This document shows positions 8,465 through 17,320 of a DNA stretch of 64,000 bases, one piece after another. The stretch's first letter is position 1; every line of letters begins with the position of its first letter. Location: assembly GCA_017965765.1 (NCBI GenBank), contig JAGCPJ010000015.1, positions 1-64,000 of the forward strand, read 5' to 3'. The notes under the pieces were generated by a model. That model did no database searches. It had not been told where the DNA came from and was given only the letters and a program-made list of their open reading frames with translations. The stretch is from Bacteroidales bacterium (lineage in GTDB: Bacteria; Bacteroidota; Bacteroidia; Bacteroidales; F082). The position numbers and the translations under genes are program-made.

Positions 8465-10080
8465 AAAAATACACGCTATTCCTACTTCTTTATCCTCTCA
8501 TCATGATTTCCTGCCAAACCAAGACCACCGTGGACCTCATCGTCCACAATGCCAACATCTATACTGTTGATGCACAATTCTCCAAGGCTGATGCTATGGC
8601 CATAAAAGACGGCAAATTCGTCGCAGTAGACGATGAAAACGAAATCATGAGCCGTTACTCCGCCAAGGAAACCATTGATGCTGAGGGACGGGCTGTCTAT
8701 CCCGGCTTCATGGACGGCCACAGCCATTTCACGGGTTACGGTGAGAACCTCGTCCGTTGGGCCGACCTCAAAGGCTGCCGTTCCTACGAGGAAGTCATTG
8801 AGCGTTTGAGCGTTCACGACAGCCTCTACCCTGCCGAATGGCTCCTTGGGAGAGGTTGGGACCAAAATCTCTGGGAGCCAGCCGAGTTCCCCGACAATGA
8901 ACGCTTGGCCGAAGCCTTCCCTGGCAGGAAGGTACTGCTCACCCGTATCGACGGCCACGCCGTGCTTGCTTCCAAGGAGGTCCTCGACTTGGCCGGTATT
9001 GACAAGGACTTCAAGTTAGCGGGGGGCATGGCCTTAGTGAAAGACGGACGTTGCACCGGCGTATTGCTCGACAACACCGCCGACGTGGCCAAGGCTTTGA
9101 TTCCTCCAATGAGCCAAGAGCAAAAGATACAAGCCTTGCTGAAAGCCCAGGAAAACTGCCAGGCCGTCGGTCTCACCAGCGTCACCGATGCCGGCTTGGA
9201 CATTGCCACCATCGAGCTCATCGACAGCCTTCAACAGGCAGGACAGCTTACCATCCACGTCAACGCCATGGTCAACCCCGACGATGAGACCATGGAACAT
9301 TTTATGCATCAAGGCGTTATCGACAAGGACAAACTCACCGTCCGCAGTGTGAAGATCTACGCTGACGGTGCTTTGGGAAGCCGCGGCGCCAAGCTGCTGG
9401 AGCCGTATAGCGACCTTGATGAATGCGGAATTGGAAATGCGGAATGCGGAATGATATTAGAGAGTGACGAATTTTACCGTCATGTATGTCAGAAGGCCTA
9501 CGAGGCTGGTTATCAGGTCTGTTGCCATGCCATCGGCGACGGAGGCGTGCAACATATCCTCGACATCTATTCCGAGTTCTTGAAAGGTCCCAACGACCTT
9601 CGTTGGCGCATTGAGCATTCACAAGTCGTGGCCGATGACGACTTCGCAAGATTTGGGCAATACAACGTCATTCCATCTGTACAGACCACCCACTGCACTT
9701 CCGACATGGACTGGGCGGACGAGCGTCTTGGGGAACGCATCAAGAACGCCTACGCCTACCAACGTCTGCTTCGGGAAAACGGTTGGCTCATCAACGGCAC
9801 CGACTTCCCTATCGAGGACATCAGCCCCATCTACACCTTCTATGCCGCTGTGGCCCGAAAGCATCTTGACGGGACACCTTCCGAGGGCTTCCAAATGGAG
9901 AACGCACTCACTCGCGAGCAAGCCTTACGTTCCATCACGATTTGGGTCGCCAAGGGTTGCTTCGTGGAAGACCGTAAAGGCAGCATCGAAGTAGGAAAAG
10001 ACGCCGACTTCGTCATGCTCGACAGGGATATCATGACTGTGGAGGAAAACCAAATCCCATCCACGAAAGTCATCCGTTAG
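8461..10080 (+). CDS. Amidohydrolase-family lipoprotein (YtcJ-like)
   Basis: 539 residues from the ATG at 8461, which overlaps the ABC ATPase stop. A signal peptide ending in LIMISC gives a lipoprotein cysteine near residue 16. The metal-binding opening PGFMDGHSHFTGYG, the central CHAIGDGGVQHIL, WRIEHSQ and the GTDFPIED near the C-terminus are those of YtcJ/exoenzyme-regulatory AepA-type amidohydrolases that act on unknown amides. A short extra loop around residues 322-331 is encoded by the seven-base repeat at 9424-9451. It is likely co-transcribed with the transporter, though a functional link is not shown. Confidence 0.85.
   Translation: MKKYTLFLLLYPLIMISCQTKTTVDLIVHNANIYTVDAQFSKADAMAIKDGKFVAVDDENEIMSRYSAKETIDAEGRAVYPGFMDGHSHFTGYGENLVRWADLKGCRSYEEVIERLSVHDSLYPAEWLLGRGWDQNLWEPAEFPDNERLAEAFPGRKVLLTRIDGHAVLASKEVLDLAGIDKDFKLAGGMALVKDGRCTGVLLDNTADVAKALIPPMSQEQKIQALLKAQENCQAVGLTSVTDAGLDIATIELIDSLQQAGQLTIHVNAMVNPDDETMEHFMHQGVIDKDKLTVRSVKIYADGALGSRGAKLLEPYSDLDECGIGNAECGMILESDEFYRHVCQKAYEAGYQVCCHAIGDGGVQHILDIYSEFLKGPNDLRWRIEHSQVVADDDFARFGQYNVIPSVQTTHCTSDMDWADERLGERIKNAYAYQRLLRENGWLINGTDFPIEDISPIYTFYAAVARKHLDGTPSEGFQMENALTREQALRSITIWVAKGCFVEDRKGSIEVGKDADFVMLDRDIMTVEENQIPSTKVIR
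9424..9451 (+). repeat. Seven-base repeat array inside a coding region
   Basis: Four heptamers, TGCGGAA TTGGAAA TGCGGAA TGCGGAA, lie in the amidohydrolase gene and encode part of the loop ECGIGNAECGM between LLEPYSD and the next beta strand. Family members I recall have a much shorter loop here. The array resembles those found at gene ends elsewhere in the window. Confidence 0.7.
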
Positions 10081-10086
10081 TTTTAG

Positions 10087-10116
10087 TTGCTTTTTTTGAA
10101 ATTTTGGTTATCTTTG
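10087..10116 (+). promoter_or_regulatory. Bacteroidetes promoter (19-bp spacer)
   Basis: TTG (10087-10089), 19 bases, TATCTTTG (10109-10116), seven bases after the amidohydrolase stop. It should drive the small gene at 10159. Confidence 0.7.
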
Positions 10117-10158
10117 TATCGTAATTACATAGTATTAACCCCAAAAAAGCATAAAACC

Positions 10159-10515
10159 ATGATTGAACTTGACGATTCCTTCGGCCTTGAGCAACTCAGC
10201 AACGAACGCAAGCTGGACTTTGAGATGGAGTACAACAAAAACCGCGTCTCCTCGTGCCCTGGCCATCTCTACATCACCTCAGACAAGGTCTATTTCCTTG
10301 TTGACCCTAACGGTCCCGCTACCAAGAGCATTCTTGACATGGGCAAGTTGCCGAAGTCTTGGCGCATCGACATCAGCGAGATCGACTCTTACAGGAAGTA
10401 CGGTCTCGGCGGTTTCCTCATCAAGCTGAAAGACGGTCAGGAGCTCCGTTTCACCAATGTGTTCCGCAAACTGAGGAACAGCCTTACCGAGGCTTTGGAC
10501 GAACGCAGGAAATGA
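10159..10515 (+). CDS. Small cytosolic protein with PH/GRAM-like character, unknown
   Basis: 118 residues from the ATG at 10159; the longer frame from 10087 begins inside the promoter. The second half alternates short beta strands (LYITSDKVYFLVD, SWRIDISEIDSYRKYG, FLIKLKDGQELRFTNV) and ends in a basic helix (RKLRNSLTEALDERRK), the pattern of bacterial PH or GRAM-like domains. No signal peptide or membrane helix. I do not recognise the family with certainty. Confidence 0.65.
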   Translation: MIELDDSFGLEQLSNERKLDFEMEYNKNRVSSCPGHLYITSDKVYFLVDPNGPATKSILDMGKLPKSWRIDISEIDSYRKYGLGGFLIKLKDGQELRFTNVFRKLRNSLTEALDERRK

Positions 10516-10551
10516 GTCATTACGGCCAGGTAATCCAACAAAAAGACCGTA

Positions 10552-12939
10552 ATGGCGCCTTACCTCAAGCGAATTGCCTTATCGATTGGGGCTCTTTTCT
10601 GCCTGTTTTTGGGCTCAACGGCGCATCCCGTTGACTCAGAAGCAGCTCAAGCTATTGCTGCCCAATTCATGAGGACTCAGGACTTGAGACATGCGATCAC
10701 TTATTACTCGGATCAAAATATCGCCGCTCTTTATGTCTTCAACACAGAAAGCGGTTTTGTCATTGTGGCAGCCAACGATCGAGTGGCGCCTATCGTCGGC
10801 TATTCCCACGAAGGCCGTTTTGACCCAGACAACGTTCCTATTCCGTTGGAGGGCTACCTTCGGGATTATGCCGAATTGATCCAATATCATATTGACAATC
10901 AAATTATTACGAATAACATAAGCAAAAGGGCAAGGACAACAGGCGCCATAGAGCCCCTTTTGACCGAGCATTGGCATCAGGGTTGTCTGTACAACAGCCT
11001 CTGCCCTGCTTTGGCAAGTGCCCCTTGCGGGCATGCCGAGGTGGGTTGCGTGGCGGTAGCCATGGGTCAGGTCATGCATTACTGGCGTTATCCATCCACC
11101 GGATGGGGATCTCATTCCTATAACAACTCAGGTTTTGCGCTTTCTGCTGATTTCGGAGGCACCACCTACGATTGGGATCATATCCACGACCAGCTTGACG
11201 AAGCGTCCAGCGACACCGAGGTGGAGGCTTTGGCGACCCTGTTGCTCCACTGTGGGATAGCTGTTGACATGCGCTATACAACCACGGGTTCCCTAGCCAA
11301 TCCAACGAGTATTCCTGATGCGTTGATTCGGTATTTTGATTATTCAAGGCATCTTCGGATGGAAAAAAGAGCCGACTACAGCGACGAGGAATGGGCCGCC
11401 ATGCTAAAGGAATGTCTCGACAAGCGTCAACCCATTATCTACTCCGGTTATGGCAGTGCCGGTCACACCTTCGTCTGCGACGGCTATGACAGCAACGACC
11501 TGTTTCATTTCAACTGGGGCTGGGGTGGCAACGCTGATGGCTATTTCTCCTTGGGCAACATCAATCCCAGTGGCCATGTCTTCAACAACAACAATTATGC
11601 GATTCTGGACATCGTTCCTCAGTTCGAGCCTTGTCTTGTCACTGCTTCAGTATCTCCACTTGACGCAGGTACTATTGAAGGAACGGGGTCATTTCATTAT
11701 GGTGCTCAATGTACCCTCAAGGCAATCCCTTCCGAAGGTTTTGATTTTTATTGTTGGACAAGAGCCGGGCAAGTCTTCTCCAAGGCCCCTGCGATCATCC
11801 TTGACGTGATGGATGACATCACCGACCTCGAGGCCCATTTCACCTATTTCCCCGTTAACGAGATCACGGCCAGCTATGCGCCTGAGGAAAACGATCCGAG
11901 CAGTCCACAGGTGCATCTCTCGTGGAATCACGATGATCATGCGTGGGTCCTCCTGAAACAATTTGGAATCCATGGAATCATCAGTGGCATCATTTCTGAC
12001 GATGAGAATCTCTACATCGCTTACGACCCCATGTACAATCCTCCTGTCAACCTTGAAAAATATACCATGGACGGCGTTTTAGTAGAGGCTTTCAACTTGG
12101 ACAACCTCTCGGATGTCTTTTCGCTGAGCTACGATGGATCCCAATTCTATTGCAATGGCTTGTATAGTGGATACCTCTCGATTCTGTATCACATCGACAT
12201 TGACAATAAAACCGTCCTGGAGAGTGTAGAGATGGGTACCTATTTCTCCTCAGCAACCTACGACCCGGATTACGACGGCTTTTGGCTTGCCCATGATTAC
12301 AACATCATTCTTTACGACCGTCAAGGCAATAGGTTGCTAAGCAGTCCCATGTTGTCGGATTACATCCTTGGAGCGGGCTATATCAAAGACAAAGATGGGA
12401 ATCCACACCTGATGTTGTTACTGGAGTCCAAGGTCTTGGACTATGACATTACCAACAACGTCTTCCTAGAGCGGCCCTTATTGGAATTCGATACGCATTA
12501 TGAACATGGTTACGGCGCCTGCAGGTTGACTTACGACGGCAAGGAAGCGATGGCATTCGCCATGGACGACACCATTAGCATCTATGAAATCAGGAGCACC
12601 TTTGAGCAGATTCCTCAAATCATGCATTATCGCATCTATCGTTCATACGATGAAGGACAACCCGTGTTGGTTGCCGATGATGTTACTGGTTATTCCTACC
12701 TCGACCCCACTTGGGACATGCTCATCAATGGGATCTACCGGTACGGCATCAGTGCCGTCTATGCCGATGGCAGTGAATCCGAGGTCGTTTGGTCCAACCC
12801 TATTGCGAAGACCAATTACGGTATCGACGAGCTCATTGAGCCACAAGGGGTTACCGTCCAGAAGATCCTTGAAGACGGCCATCTCTACATCCTTGTCAAC
12901 GGGAAGAAATACAATATCACCGGACAGGAGATCAAATAG
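10552..12939 (+). CDS. Secreted C10-family (streptopain-like) cysteine protease
   Basis: 795 residues. A signal peptide (IALSIGALFCLFLGSTAHP) is followed by a prodomain of Spi type, then the C10 papain-like catalytic domain: Cys166 in EVGCVAVAMGQVMHYW and His305 in AGHTFVCDGYD, followed by FNWGWGGNADGYF. Downstream are beta-rich regions and a short tail ending GKKYNITGQEIK, typical of Bacteroidales secreted proteins. It probably degrades extracellular protein. Only 36 bases separate it from the preceding gene. A hairpin terminator shared with the tRNA unit follows. Confidence 0.9.
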   Translation: MAPYLKRIALSIGALFCLFLGSTAHPVDSEAAQAIAAQFMRTQDLRHAITYYSDQNIAALYVFNTESGFVIVAANDRVAPIVGYSHEGRFDPDNVPIPLEGYLRDYAELIQYHIDNQIITNNISKRARTTGAIEPLLTEHWHQGCLYNSLCPALASAPCGHAEVGCVAVAMGQVMHYWRYPSTGWGSHSYNNSGFALSADFGGTTYDWDHIHDQLDEASSDTEVEALATLLLHCGIAVDMRYTTTGSLANPTSIPDALIRYFDYSRHLRMEKRADYSDEEWAAMLKECLDKRQPIIYSGYGSAGHTFVCDGYDSNDLFHFNWGWGGNADGYFSLGNINPSGHVFNNNNYAILDIVPQFEPCLVTASVSPLDAGTIEGTGSFHYGAQCTLKAIPSEGFDFYCWTRAGQVFSKAPAIILDVMDDITDLEAHFTYFPVNEITASYAPEENDPSSPQVHLSWNHDDHAWVLLKQFGIHGIISGIISDDENLYIAYDPMYNPPVNLEKYTMDGVLVEAFNLDNLSDVFSLSYDGSQFYCNGLYSGYLSILYHIDIDNKTVLESVEMGTYFSSATYDPDYDGFWLAHDYNIILYDRQGNRLLSSPMLSDYILGAGYIKDKDGNPHLMLLLESKVLDYDITNNVFLERPLLEFDTHYEHGYGACRLTYDGKEAMAFAMDDTISIYEIRSTFEQIPQIMHYRIYRSYDEGQPVLVADDVTGYSYLDPTWDMLINGIYRYGISAVYADGSESEVVWSNPIAKTNYGIDELIEPQGVTVQKILEDGHLYILVNGKKYNITGQEIK

Positions 12940-12946
12940 GATGAAA

Positions 12947-12980
12947 ACAAAAAAAGACGCCATGTTTGGCGTCTCTTTCG
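12947..12980 (-). terminator. Intrinsic terminator of the tRNA unit
   Basis: On the minus strand GACGCC-AAACAT-GGCGTC is followed by seven T. It directly follows tRNA-Glu and may also serve the protease gene from the other side. Confidence 0.8.
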
Positions 12981-13053
12981 TAGCCCATAGCGGATTCGAA
13001 CCGCTGTTTTCAGAATGAGGGTCTGATGACCTAGACCCCTAGTCGAATGGGCC
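12981..13053 (-). tRNA. tRNA-Glu (anticodon CTC)
   Basis: A complete cloverleaf can be drawn: acceptor GGCCCAT/ATGGGCT, D arm GACT...AGGTC, anticodon stem TCAGA/TCTGA with loop CCCTCAT (anticodon CTC), T arm AGCGG-TTCGAAT-CCGCT, and discriminator A. CCA is not encoded. The base before the anticodon (position 33) is C instead of the near-universal T. Confidence 0.9.
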
Positions 13054-13058
13054 AATAA

Positions 13059-13084
13059 AAAAGGTTCTTTTTGCGGAACCTTTG
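13059..13084 (-). terminator. Hairpin between the two tRNAs
   Basis: On the minus strand AAAGGTTC-CGCAAAAA-GAACCTTT is followed by further T residues, ending within six bases of the tRNA-Glu 5' end. It is either an attenuating terminator or a processing hairpin. Confidence 0.6.
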
Positions 13085-13158
13085 TGAACTAGGCGGGAGT
13101 CGAACCCACAACCGCCTGATCCGTAGTCAGGGACTCTATCCAATTGAGCTACTAGTCC
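13085..13158 (-). tRNA. tRNA-Arg (anticodon ACG)
   Basis: Acceptor GGACTAG/CTAGTTC, anticodon stem CCTGA/TCAGG with loop CTACGGA (anticodon ACG, read as ICG after deamination), T arm GTGGG-TTCGACT-CCCGC, discriminator A, no encoded CCA. It is first in the tRNA unit. Confidence 0.95.
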
Positions 13159-13175
13159 ATTGTCTTTCGACGCTG

Positions 13176-13205
13176 CAAAGGTACAACTTTTTTTATTCAG
13201 CGCAA
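13176..13205 (-). promoter_or_regulatory. tRNA promoter
   Basis: Minus strand TTG (13205-13203), 19 bases, TACCTTTG (13183-13176), just upstream of tRNA-Arg. Confidence 0.75.
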
Positions 13206-13272
13206 GGTTTTTTTTGATTTTTTTCACTTCCCTCCTCGCAACCCCATGACAATCAAAATCCTACTGAGTTTT

Positions 13273-13317
13273 TATCCCTACGGGATATCTCTCAACTCTC
13301 AACTCTCAACTCTCAAC
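13273..13317. repeat. Triloop palindrome followed by four exact heptamers
   Basis: TATCCC-TAC-GGGATA (13273-13287) is directly followed by four perfect TCTCAAC heptamers (13290-13317). The heptamers supply the last codon and stop (GTTGAGAGTTGA, minus strand) of the EcsC-like gene. Confidence 0.8.
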
Positions 13318-14073
13318 TTTCCTATGTTCCATCCCCATGTCATATAGTTCGTCGAGGTGTTTCTTCAGACGACGTGCCATCGGCCGGAAGGTGTAGTACG
13401 TGATGGTGGCTGAGATAGGAGCACCCACTAGCGGCAGCACCTTCCCCATTCCCTTGGCAAACCCTTCCTTGGTCATGTTGATGCCGATCCACTGGGCGAT
13501 TTTCACTGCATAGTGTGCCATTACCGTCTCGGAGATCTTCATGCCCGCATTTTTCGACATCTGGGTTACCACCTTGGTAATTGCTTCAATGGCCATCTTG
13601 TTACCCATCATCACACCCACGAACAAGGTCATGATGTTGAGCGACTCATCGTCCAGTTGGTTGTTGACATTGGTCAAGGCAGGCCATCCGTAGAGGTAGA
13701 TCAGCTTTTGCATCAGCGAGAGGATATGTCCATAGAATTGCGTGATGTCGGCAGGGATCGTGCCTGCCATCCACCAGCCACCTGGAAGTCCCATCAACGC
13801 CGAGGTACCGCACACCATGGTCAGATGGTAGCTGATGCATTGGTTGGCGAGTTTGTCGATCTCCTTTTTGGTCAGCACGCCGAGAGGTCCCTCTTCCAAA
13901 GCGGTCATCACCTCCATCGGGGTGCAAAACTTCGAGAGTTCCTTGTTGAGGAACTCTTCTCGGTTCACCTTGACGAAAGGCAAGTTAAGGCTCGTTGAGA
14001 GCACTTTGCCCCACACGGAGACACTCTTCTCTTCCGTTTTAGGCTGTGGTTCGATGTTGTTGTTTTCTTCCAT
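13306..14073 (-). CDS. EcsC-like protein of unknown role
   Basis: 255 residues. A glycine-rich middle (GTSALMGLPGGWWMAGTIP) and the closing segment GKVLPLVGAPISATITYYTF followed by a basic helix resemble the EcsC family, whose members associate with membranes and have no known enzymatic role. The start is flanked upstream by four heptamers (14073-14100) that abut the ATG and include purine-rich GGAAAA that could act as the ribosome-binding site; its stop codon lies inside another heptamer array. Family assignment is tentative. Confidence 0.7.
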   Translation of the reverse strand: MEENNNIEPQPKTEEKSVSVWGKVLSTSLNLPFVKVNREEFLNKELSKFCTPMEVMTALEEGPLGVLTKKEIDKLANQCISYHLTMVCGTSALMGLPGGWWMAGTIPADITQFYGHILSLMQKLIYLYGWPALTNVNNQLDDESLNIMTLFVGVMMGNKMAIEAITKVVTQMSKNAGMKISETVMAHYAVKIAQWIGINMTKEGFAKGMGKVLPLVGAPISATITYYTFRPMARRLKKHLDELYDMGMEHRKVES

Positions 14074-14100
14074 TTTCCGTTTTCCATTATCCGTTTTCCG
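14073..14100. repeat. Heptamer array abutting a start codon
   Basis: Plus-strand TTTTCCG TTTTCCA TTATCCG TTTTCCG; read on the minus strand it is CGGAAAA-type and ends at the ATG of the EcsC-like gene. Confidence 0.75.
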
Positions 14101-14117
14101 TTATCTACCGATATATA

Positions 14118-14163
14118 ACCCCGATGGGGTATTTCTTCTGTCTTCTGTCTTCTTACTTCTCAA
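14118..14163. repeat. Triloop palindrome and heptamer array at the rarA stop
   Basis: ACCCC-GAT-GGGGT (14118-14130) is followed by TTCTGTC TTCTGTC TTCTTAC TTCTCAA (14136-14163). On the minus strand the array starts within the last codons of rarA. Confidence 0.7.
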
Positions 14164-15443
14164 TACCCATATTTCTCCTTCCATCGTTCACGCAGGAACC
14201 TTCTCAGGTCACGTTCGCGCGGATTGTCCTGAGGCTCATACAAAACCGTGCCAGAAATTTCAGCGGGAAGGTATTCCATATCCACAAAGTTACCCTCGAA
14301 GGCGTGGGCATATTTGTATCCCTCATGGTAGCCCAGATCTTTCATCAGTTTCGTCGGGGCATTACGTAGATGCAGCGGCACTGGCAGGTCGCCCGTCTGC
14401 CGTACCAAAGCCTGGGCTGCGTCGATGGCCGCCACGGCAGCGTTGCTCTTGGGTGAGGAAGCCAGATAGGTCACTGTCTGCGAGAGGATGATACGGCTCT
14501 CTGGCCAGCCGATCTTATTCACTGCATCGAAACAGGTGTTGGCCAGCAGCAAGGCATTGGGGTTGGCGTTGCCGATATCCTCGGAGGCCAAAATCAGCAT
14601 CCGTCGGGCGATGAAAAGCGGGTCCTCCCCCGCCTCGATCATCCTGGCAAGATAGTACAAGGCCGCGTTTGGGTCGCTACCGCGCATCGACTTGATGAAG
14701 GCCGAGATGACATCGTAGTGCATCTCCCCTTGTTTGTCGTATTTCACCAAATTGCTTTGGATGGTTTCCGTAGTGAAGTCGTTGGTCACCACCAATTCCT
14801 TCGCCTCAGGATCGAGGTCATCCAAGGAAGAGACCACCAGTTCGATGGCATTCAAGAGCTTACGGCCATCGCCGCCGCTGATACGCATCAAAGCTTCCGG
14901 TTCTTGTACCACGATCTTCTTTCCGTAATCGAACTCCAGAGCCTTCACCGCCTTTTCAAGCATCACTGCAAGGTCTTCTTTCTCAAGCGATTTCAGCACA
15001 TACACCTGGCAACGCGAGAGCAAGGGCGAGATCACCTCGAAGGACGGGTTCTCGGTAGTGGCGCCGATCAGCGTCACCAATCCTTTTTCTACAGCACCCA
15101 GCAGCGAGTCCTGTTGTGACTTGCTGAAACGGTGGATTTCGTCGATGAACAAGATCGGCGCTTCTGGTGCCATACGCGCCCGGTCGATGACCTCACGCAC
15201 CTCCTTGACGCCGCTACTGACGGCGCTGAGTTGGAAGAACTGGCGCTTCACCTGCTTGGAGATGATGTACGCCAAGGTGGTCTTTCCCACGCCAGGAGGT
15301 CCCCAAAAGATCATGGACGGCACCCTGCCACTCTCTATGGCGCGACGCAGCACGGCATTCTCACCGATGATGTGTTTCTGCCCAATATAGTTGTCCAACG
15401 AAGTCGGGCGTAAACGTTCTGCTAACGGGATGGTGGATTTCAT
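14160..15443 (-). CDS. rarA: Replication-associated recombination protein A (RarA/MgsA AAA+ ATPase)
   Basis: 427 residues. It has the clamp-loader-like arrangement: RPTSLDNYIGQKHI, Walker A GPPGVGKTTLA near residue 50, Walker B ILFIDEIHRFSKSQQD, sensor GATTENPSFE and a C-terminal tetramerisation region. RarA acts at stalled replication forks with SSB. Length and domains are normal. Its promoter overlaps that of the divergent dipeptidase gene (15455-15490). Confidence 0.95.
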   Translation of the reverse strand: MKSTIPLAERLRPTSLDNYIGQKHIIGENAVLRRAIESGRVPSMIFWGPPGVGKTTLAYIISKQVKRQFFQLSAVSSGVKEVREVIDRARMAPEAPILFIDEIHRFSKSQQDSLLGAVEKGLVTLIGATTENPSFEVISPLLSRCQVYVLKSLEKEDLAVMLEKAVKALEFDYGKKIVVQEPEALMRISGGDGRKLLNAIELVVSSLDDLDPEAKELVVTNDFTTETIQSNLVKYDKQGEMHYDVISAFIKSMRGSDPNAALYYLARMIEAGEDPLFIARRMLILASEDIGNANPNALLLANTCFDAVNKIGWPESRIILSQTVTYLASSPKSNAAVAAIDAAQALVRQTGDLPVPLHLRNAPTKLMKDLGYHEGYKYAHAFEGNFVDMEYLPAEISGTVLYEPQDNPRERDLRRFLRERWKEKYGY

Positions 15444-15454
15444 CTTGGATAGTT

Positions 15455-15490
15455 TTGCGCAAAGATACTATTTTTTGTAGTTTTGCGCAA
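15455..15490. promoter_or_regulatory. Overlapping divergent promoters rarA / C69 dipeptidase
   Basis: Plus strand: TTG (15455-15457), 20 bases, TAGTTTTG (15478-15485). Minus strand: TTG (15490-15488), 20 bases, TATCTTTG (15467-15460). The two promoters interlock fully within 36 bases, built on a direct repeat of AGTTTTGCGCAA. Confidence 0.65.
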
Positions 15491-15506
15491 CATAAAACAA
15501 TCATCC

Positions 15507-17228
15507 ATGAACACCATCAAATCGCTTTTACTTCTCGTTTTGGTCTCTGCCTTCAATATGGCACAGGCCTGCACCAACTTTTTGATTACCAAAGGCGCCT
15601 CTGTGGACGGCTCCACTTTCATCAGCTATTGTGCCGATTCGCACATCCGTTATGGAGAGTTGTACTTCACCCCTGCCGCCGACTGGCCAGCAGGTAGCAT
15701 GAGGGTATGCTATGACCGTGGCACCAACGCCCCACGGGGCAGTGTGCCGCAACCGCCACACACCTACCAGGTAGTGGGGTACATCAACGAGCACCAAGTC
15801 GCACTCGGAGAGACCACCTTCGGCGGTCGAGAAGAGTTGATGGATCCCACGGGCATCGTGGATTATGGCAGCCTCATGTTCATCGCCCTCGAACGCAGCA
15901 CCTCTGCCCGTGAAGCCATCAAGGTGATGGCCGACTTGGTGGAGGCATACGGCTACGGCAGCGACGGCGAGTCGTTCAGCATCAGCGACGCCAACGAGGT
16001 ATGGTACATGGAGATCATGCCCAAAGGCTATACGCCGACAGTGACCAAGGCCGGCGACACCATCAACGCCGATCGCGGTGCCGTGTGGGTCGCCATCCGC
16101 ATCCCAGAAGGCTATGTGAGCGGTCACGCCAACGCCGCACGCATCACCACCTTCCCTCTGCGCAACGGAAAGACCTCCATCACCGACAAAGACTGGAAGA
16201 AACTATACAATCCCCAAGTTGAGGTCATCTACAAGCACGACGTCATCGACTTCGCCCGTCGGAAGGGCTACTTTAGCGGCAAGGACAAGGACTTCGACTT
16301 CAGTGCCGCCTACGCTCCAGTGGATTTTAGCGACGCGCGTATCTGCGACCTCCGCGTGTGGACCATGTTCAACAAGGTATGTGACGGCATGGACGAATAC
16401 TGGGACTACGTCACCGGCAAGGACCTCACCCACCGCATGCCACTGTATGTCAAGCCCAACCGCAAGATCAGCCTCAGCGACATGATGGCCTTCCAACGTG
16501 ACCATTTCCAAGGCACCGAGCTGGACAAGACCTTGGATCCCGGGGCGGATCCTTTCGGCTCTCCGTTCCGCTTCAATCCCCTTTATTGGGAATATGACGG
16601 CAAGAAATATTTCAATGAGCGCAGCATCGAGGTGGTACAGACCGGTTTCTCGTTCATCGCCCAAAGCCGTTCTTGGCTCCCCAACCCCATCGGTGGCATC
16701 ATCTGGTTCGGCGTGGACGACACCAACTCCACCGTCTATACGCCCTTCTACTGCTCCATCACCGAGGTGCCCATCGAGTTCCGTGTGGGTAACGGTGACA
16801 TGCTGACCTACAGCGACAATGCCGCTTTCTGGGTCTTCAACCGATTGGCGCACTTCAAATACCTCTACTACAACAGGGTCATCGACGACATCCAGAAGAT
16901 GCAACATGAACTGGAAAGCAACTACCAGCAAGTCGTTGCCGCCACCGATAACAAAGCCCTAGAGCTCTATCGTGAAACTCCACAAAAAGCCATTGAGCGC
17001 CTCACGGATTTCTCCAACTGGGCCGGGCATTACACGGTCGAAAAATGGCGTGATTTAAGCAACTATCTATTAGTCAAATATTTGGATAGCAATGTCAAAC
17101 AAGTGGACGAGGAAGGTCATTTCTTACGCAATCCCTACGGTTACCCCCTGAAGCCCAAACAGCCCGGCTATCCGGATTCGTGGAAAAAGGCAGTCATTGA
17201 AGGGACGGGAGACAGATTTGAAAGATAA
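15507..17228 (+). CDS. C69-family dipeptidase (PepD-type), secreted
   Basis: 573 residues from the ATG at 15507. A signal peptide ends at AQA and leaves Cys22 as the mature N-terminus (CTNFLITKGASVDGSTF), the N-terminal nucleophile of the Ntn-hydrolase fold used by C69 peptidases. VDYGSLMFIALERSTSAREAI and SFSISDANEVWYMEI are family landmarks. It probably removes dipeptides in the periplasm. The stop codon falls at the start of the heptamer region 17222-17317. Confidence 0.9.
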   Translation: MNTIKSLLLLVLVSAFNMAQACTNFLITKGASVDGSTFISYCADSHIRYGELYFTPAADWPAGSMRVCYDRGTNAPRGSVPQPPHTYQVVGYINEHQVALGETTFGGREELMDPTGIVDYGSLMFIALERSTSAREAIKVMADLVEAYGYGSDGESFSISDANEVWYMEIMPKGYTPTVTKAGDTINADRGAVWVAIRIPEGYVSGHANAARITTFPLRNGKTSITDKDWKKLYNPQVEVIYKHDVIDFARRKGYFSGKDKDFDFSAAYAPVDFSDARICDLRVWTMFNKVCDGMDEYWDYVTGKDLTHRMPLYVKPNRKISLSDMMAFQRDHFQGTELDKTLDPGADPFGSPFRFNPLYWEYDGKKYFNERSIEVVQTGFSFIAQSRSWLPNPIGGIIWFGVDDTNSTVYTPFYCSITEVPIEFRVGNGDMLTYSDNAAFWVFNRLAHFKYLYYNRVIDDIQKMQHELESNYQQVVAATDNKALELYRETPQKAIERLTDFSNWAGHYTVEKWRDLSNYLLVKYLDSNVKQVDEEGHFLRNPYGYPLKPKQPGYPDSWKKAVIEGTGDRFER

Positions 17229-17320
17229 AAAAAGATGAGAGATAAAAGATAAGAGTTGCCACTAGGTTATAACTTTTATCTTTTATCTTTTATCTCTTAA
17301 CTATAATCTATTATCTCTTA
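17222..17320. repeat. Facing heptamer arrays between convergent genes
   Basis: On the plus strand AGATGAG AGATAAA AGATAAG follows the dipeptidase stop. After a 22-base middle come CTTTTAT x3, CTCTTAA, CTATAAT, CTATTAT, CTCTTAT and CTTCTTC (about 17275-17330), which on the minus strand are AGATAAA-type units reaching into the last codons (KR-stop) of the convergent gene. The two sides are complementary and can form a terminator hairpin. Confidence 0.75.

Noticed and set aside
13290..13317. Possible CRISPR array
   Set aside because: Period is seven bases with no spacers; no cas genes in the window.
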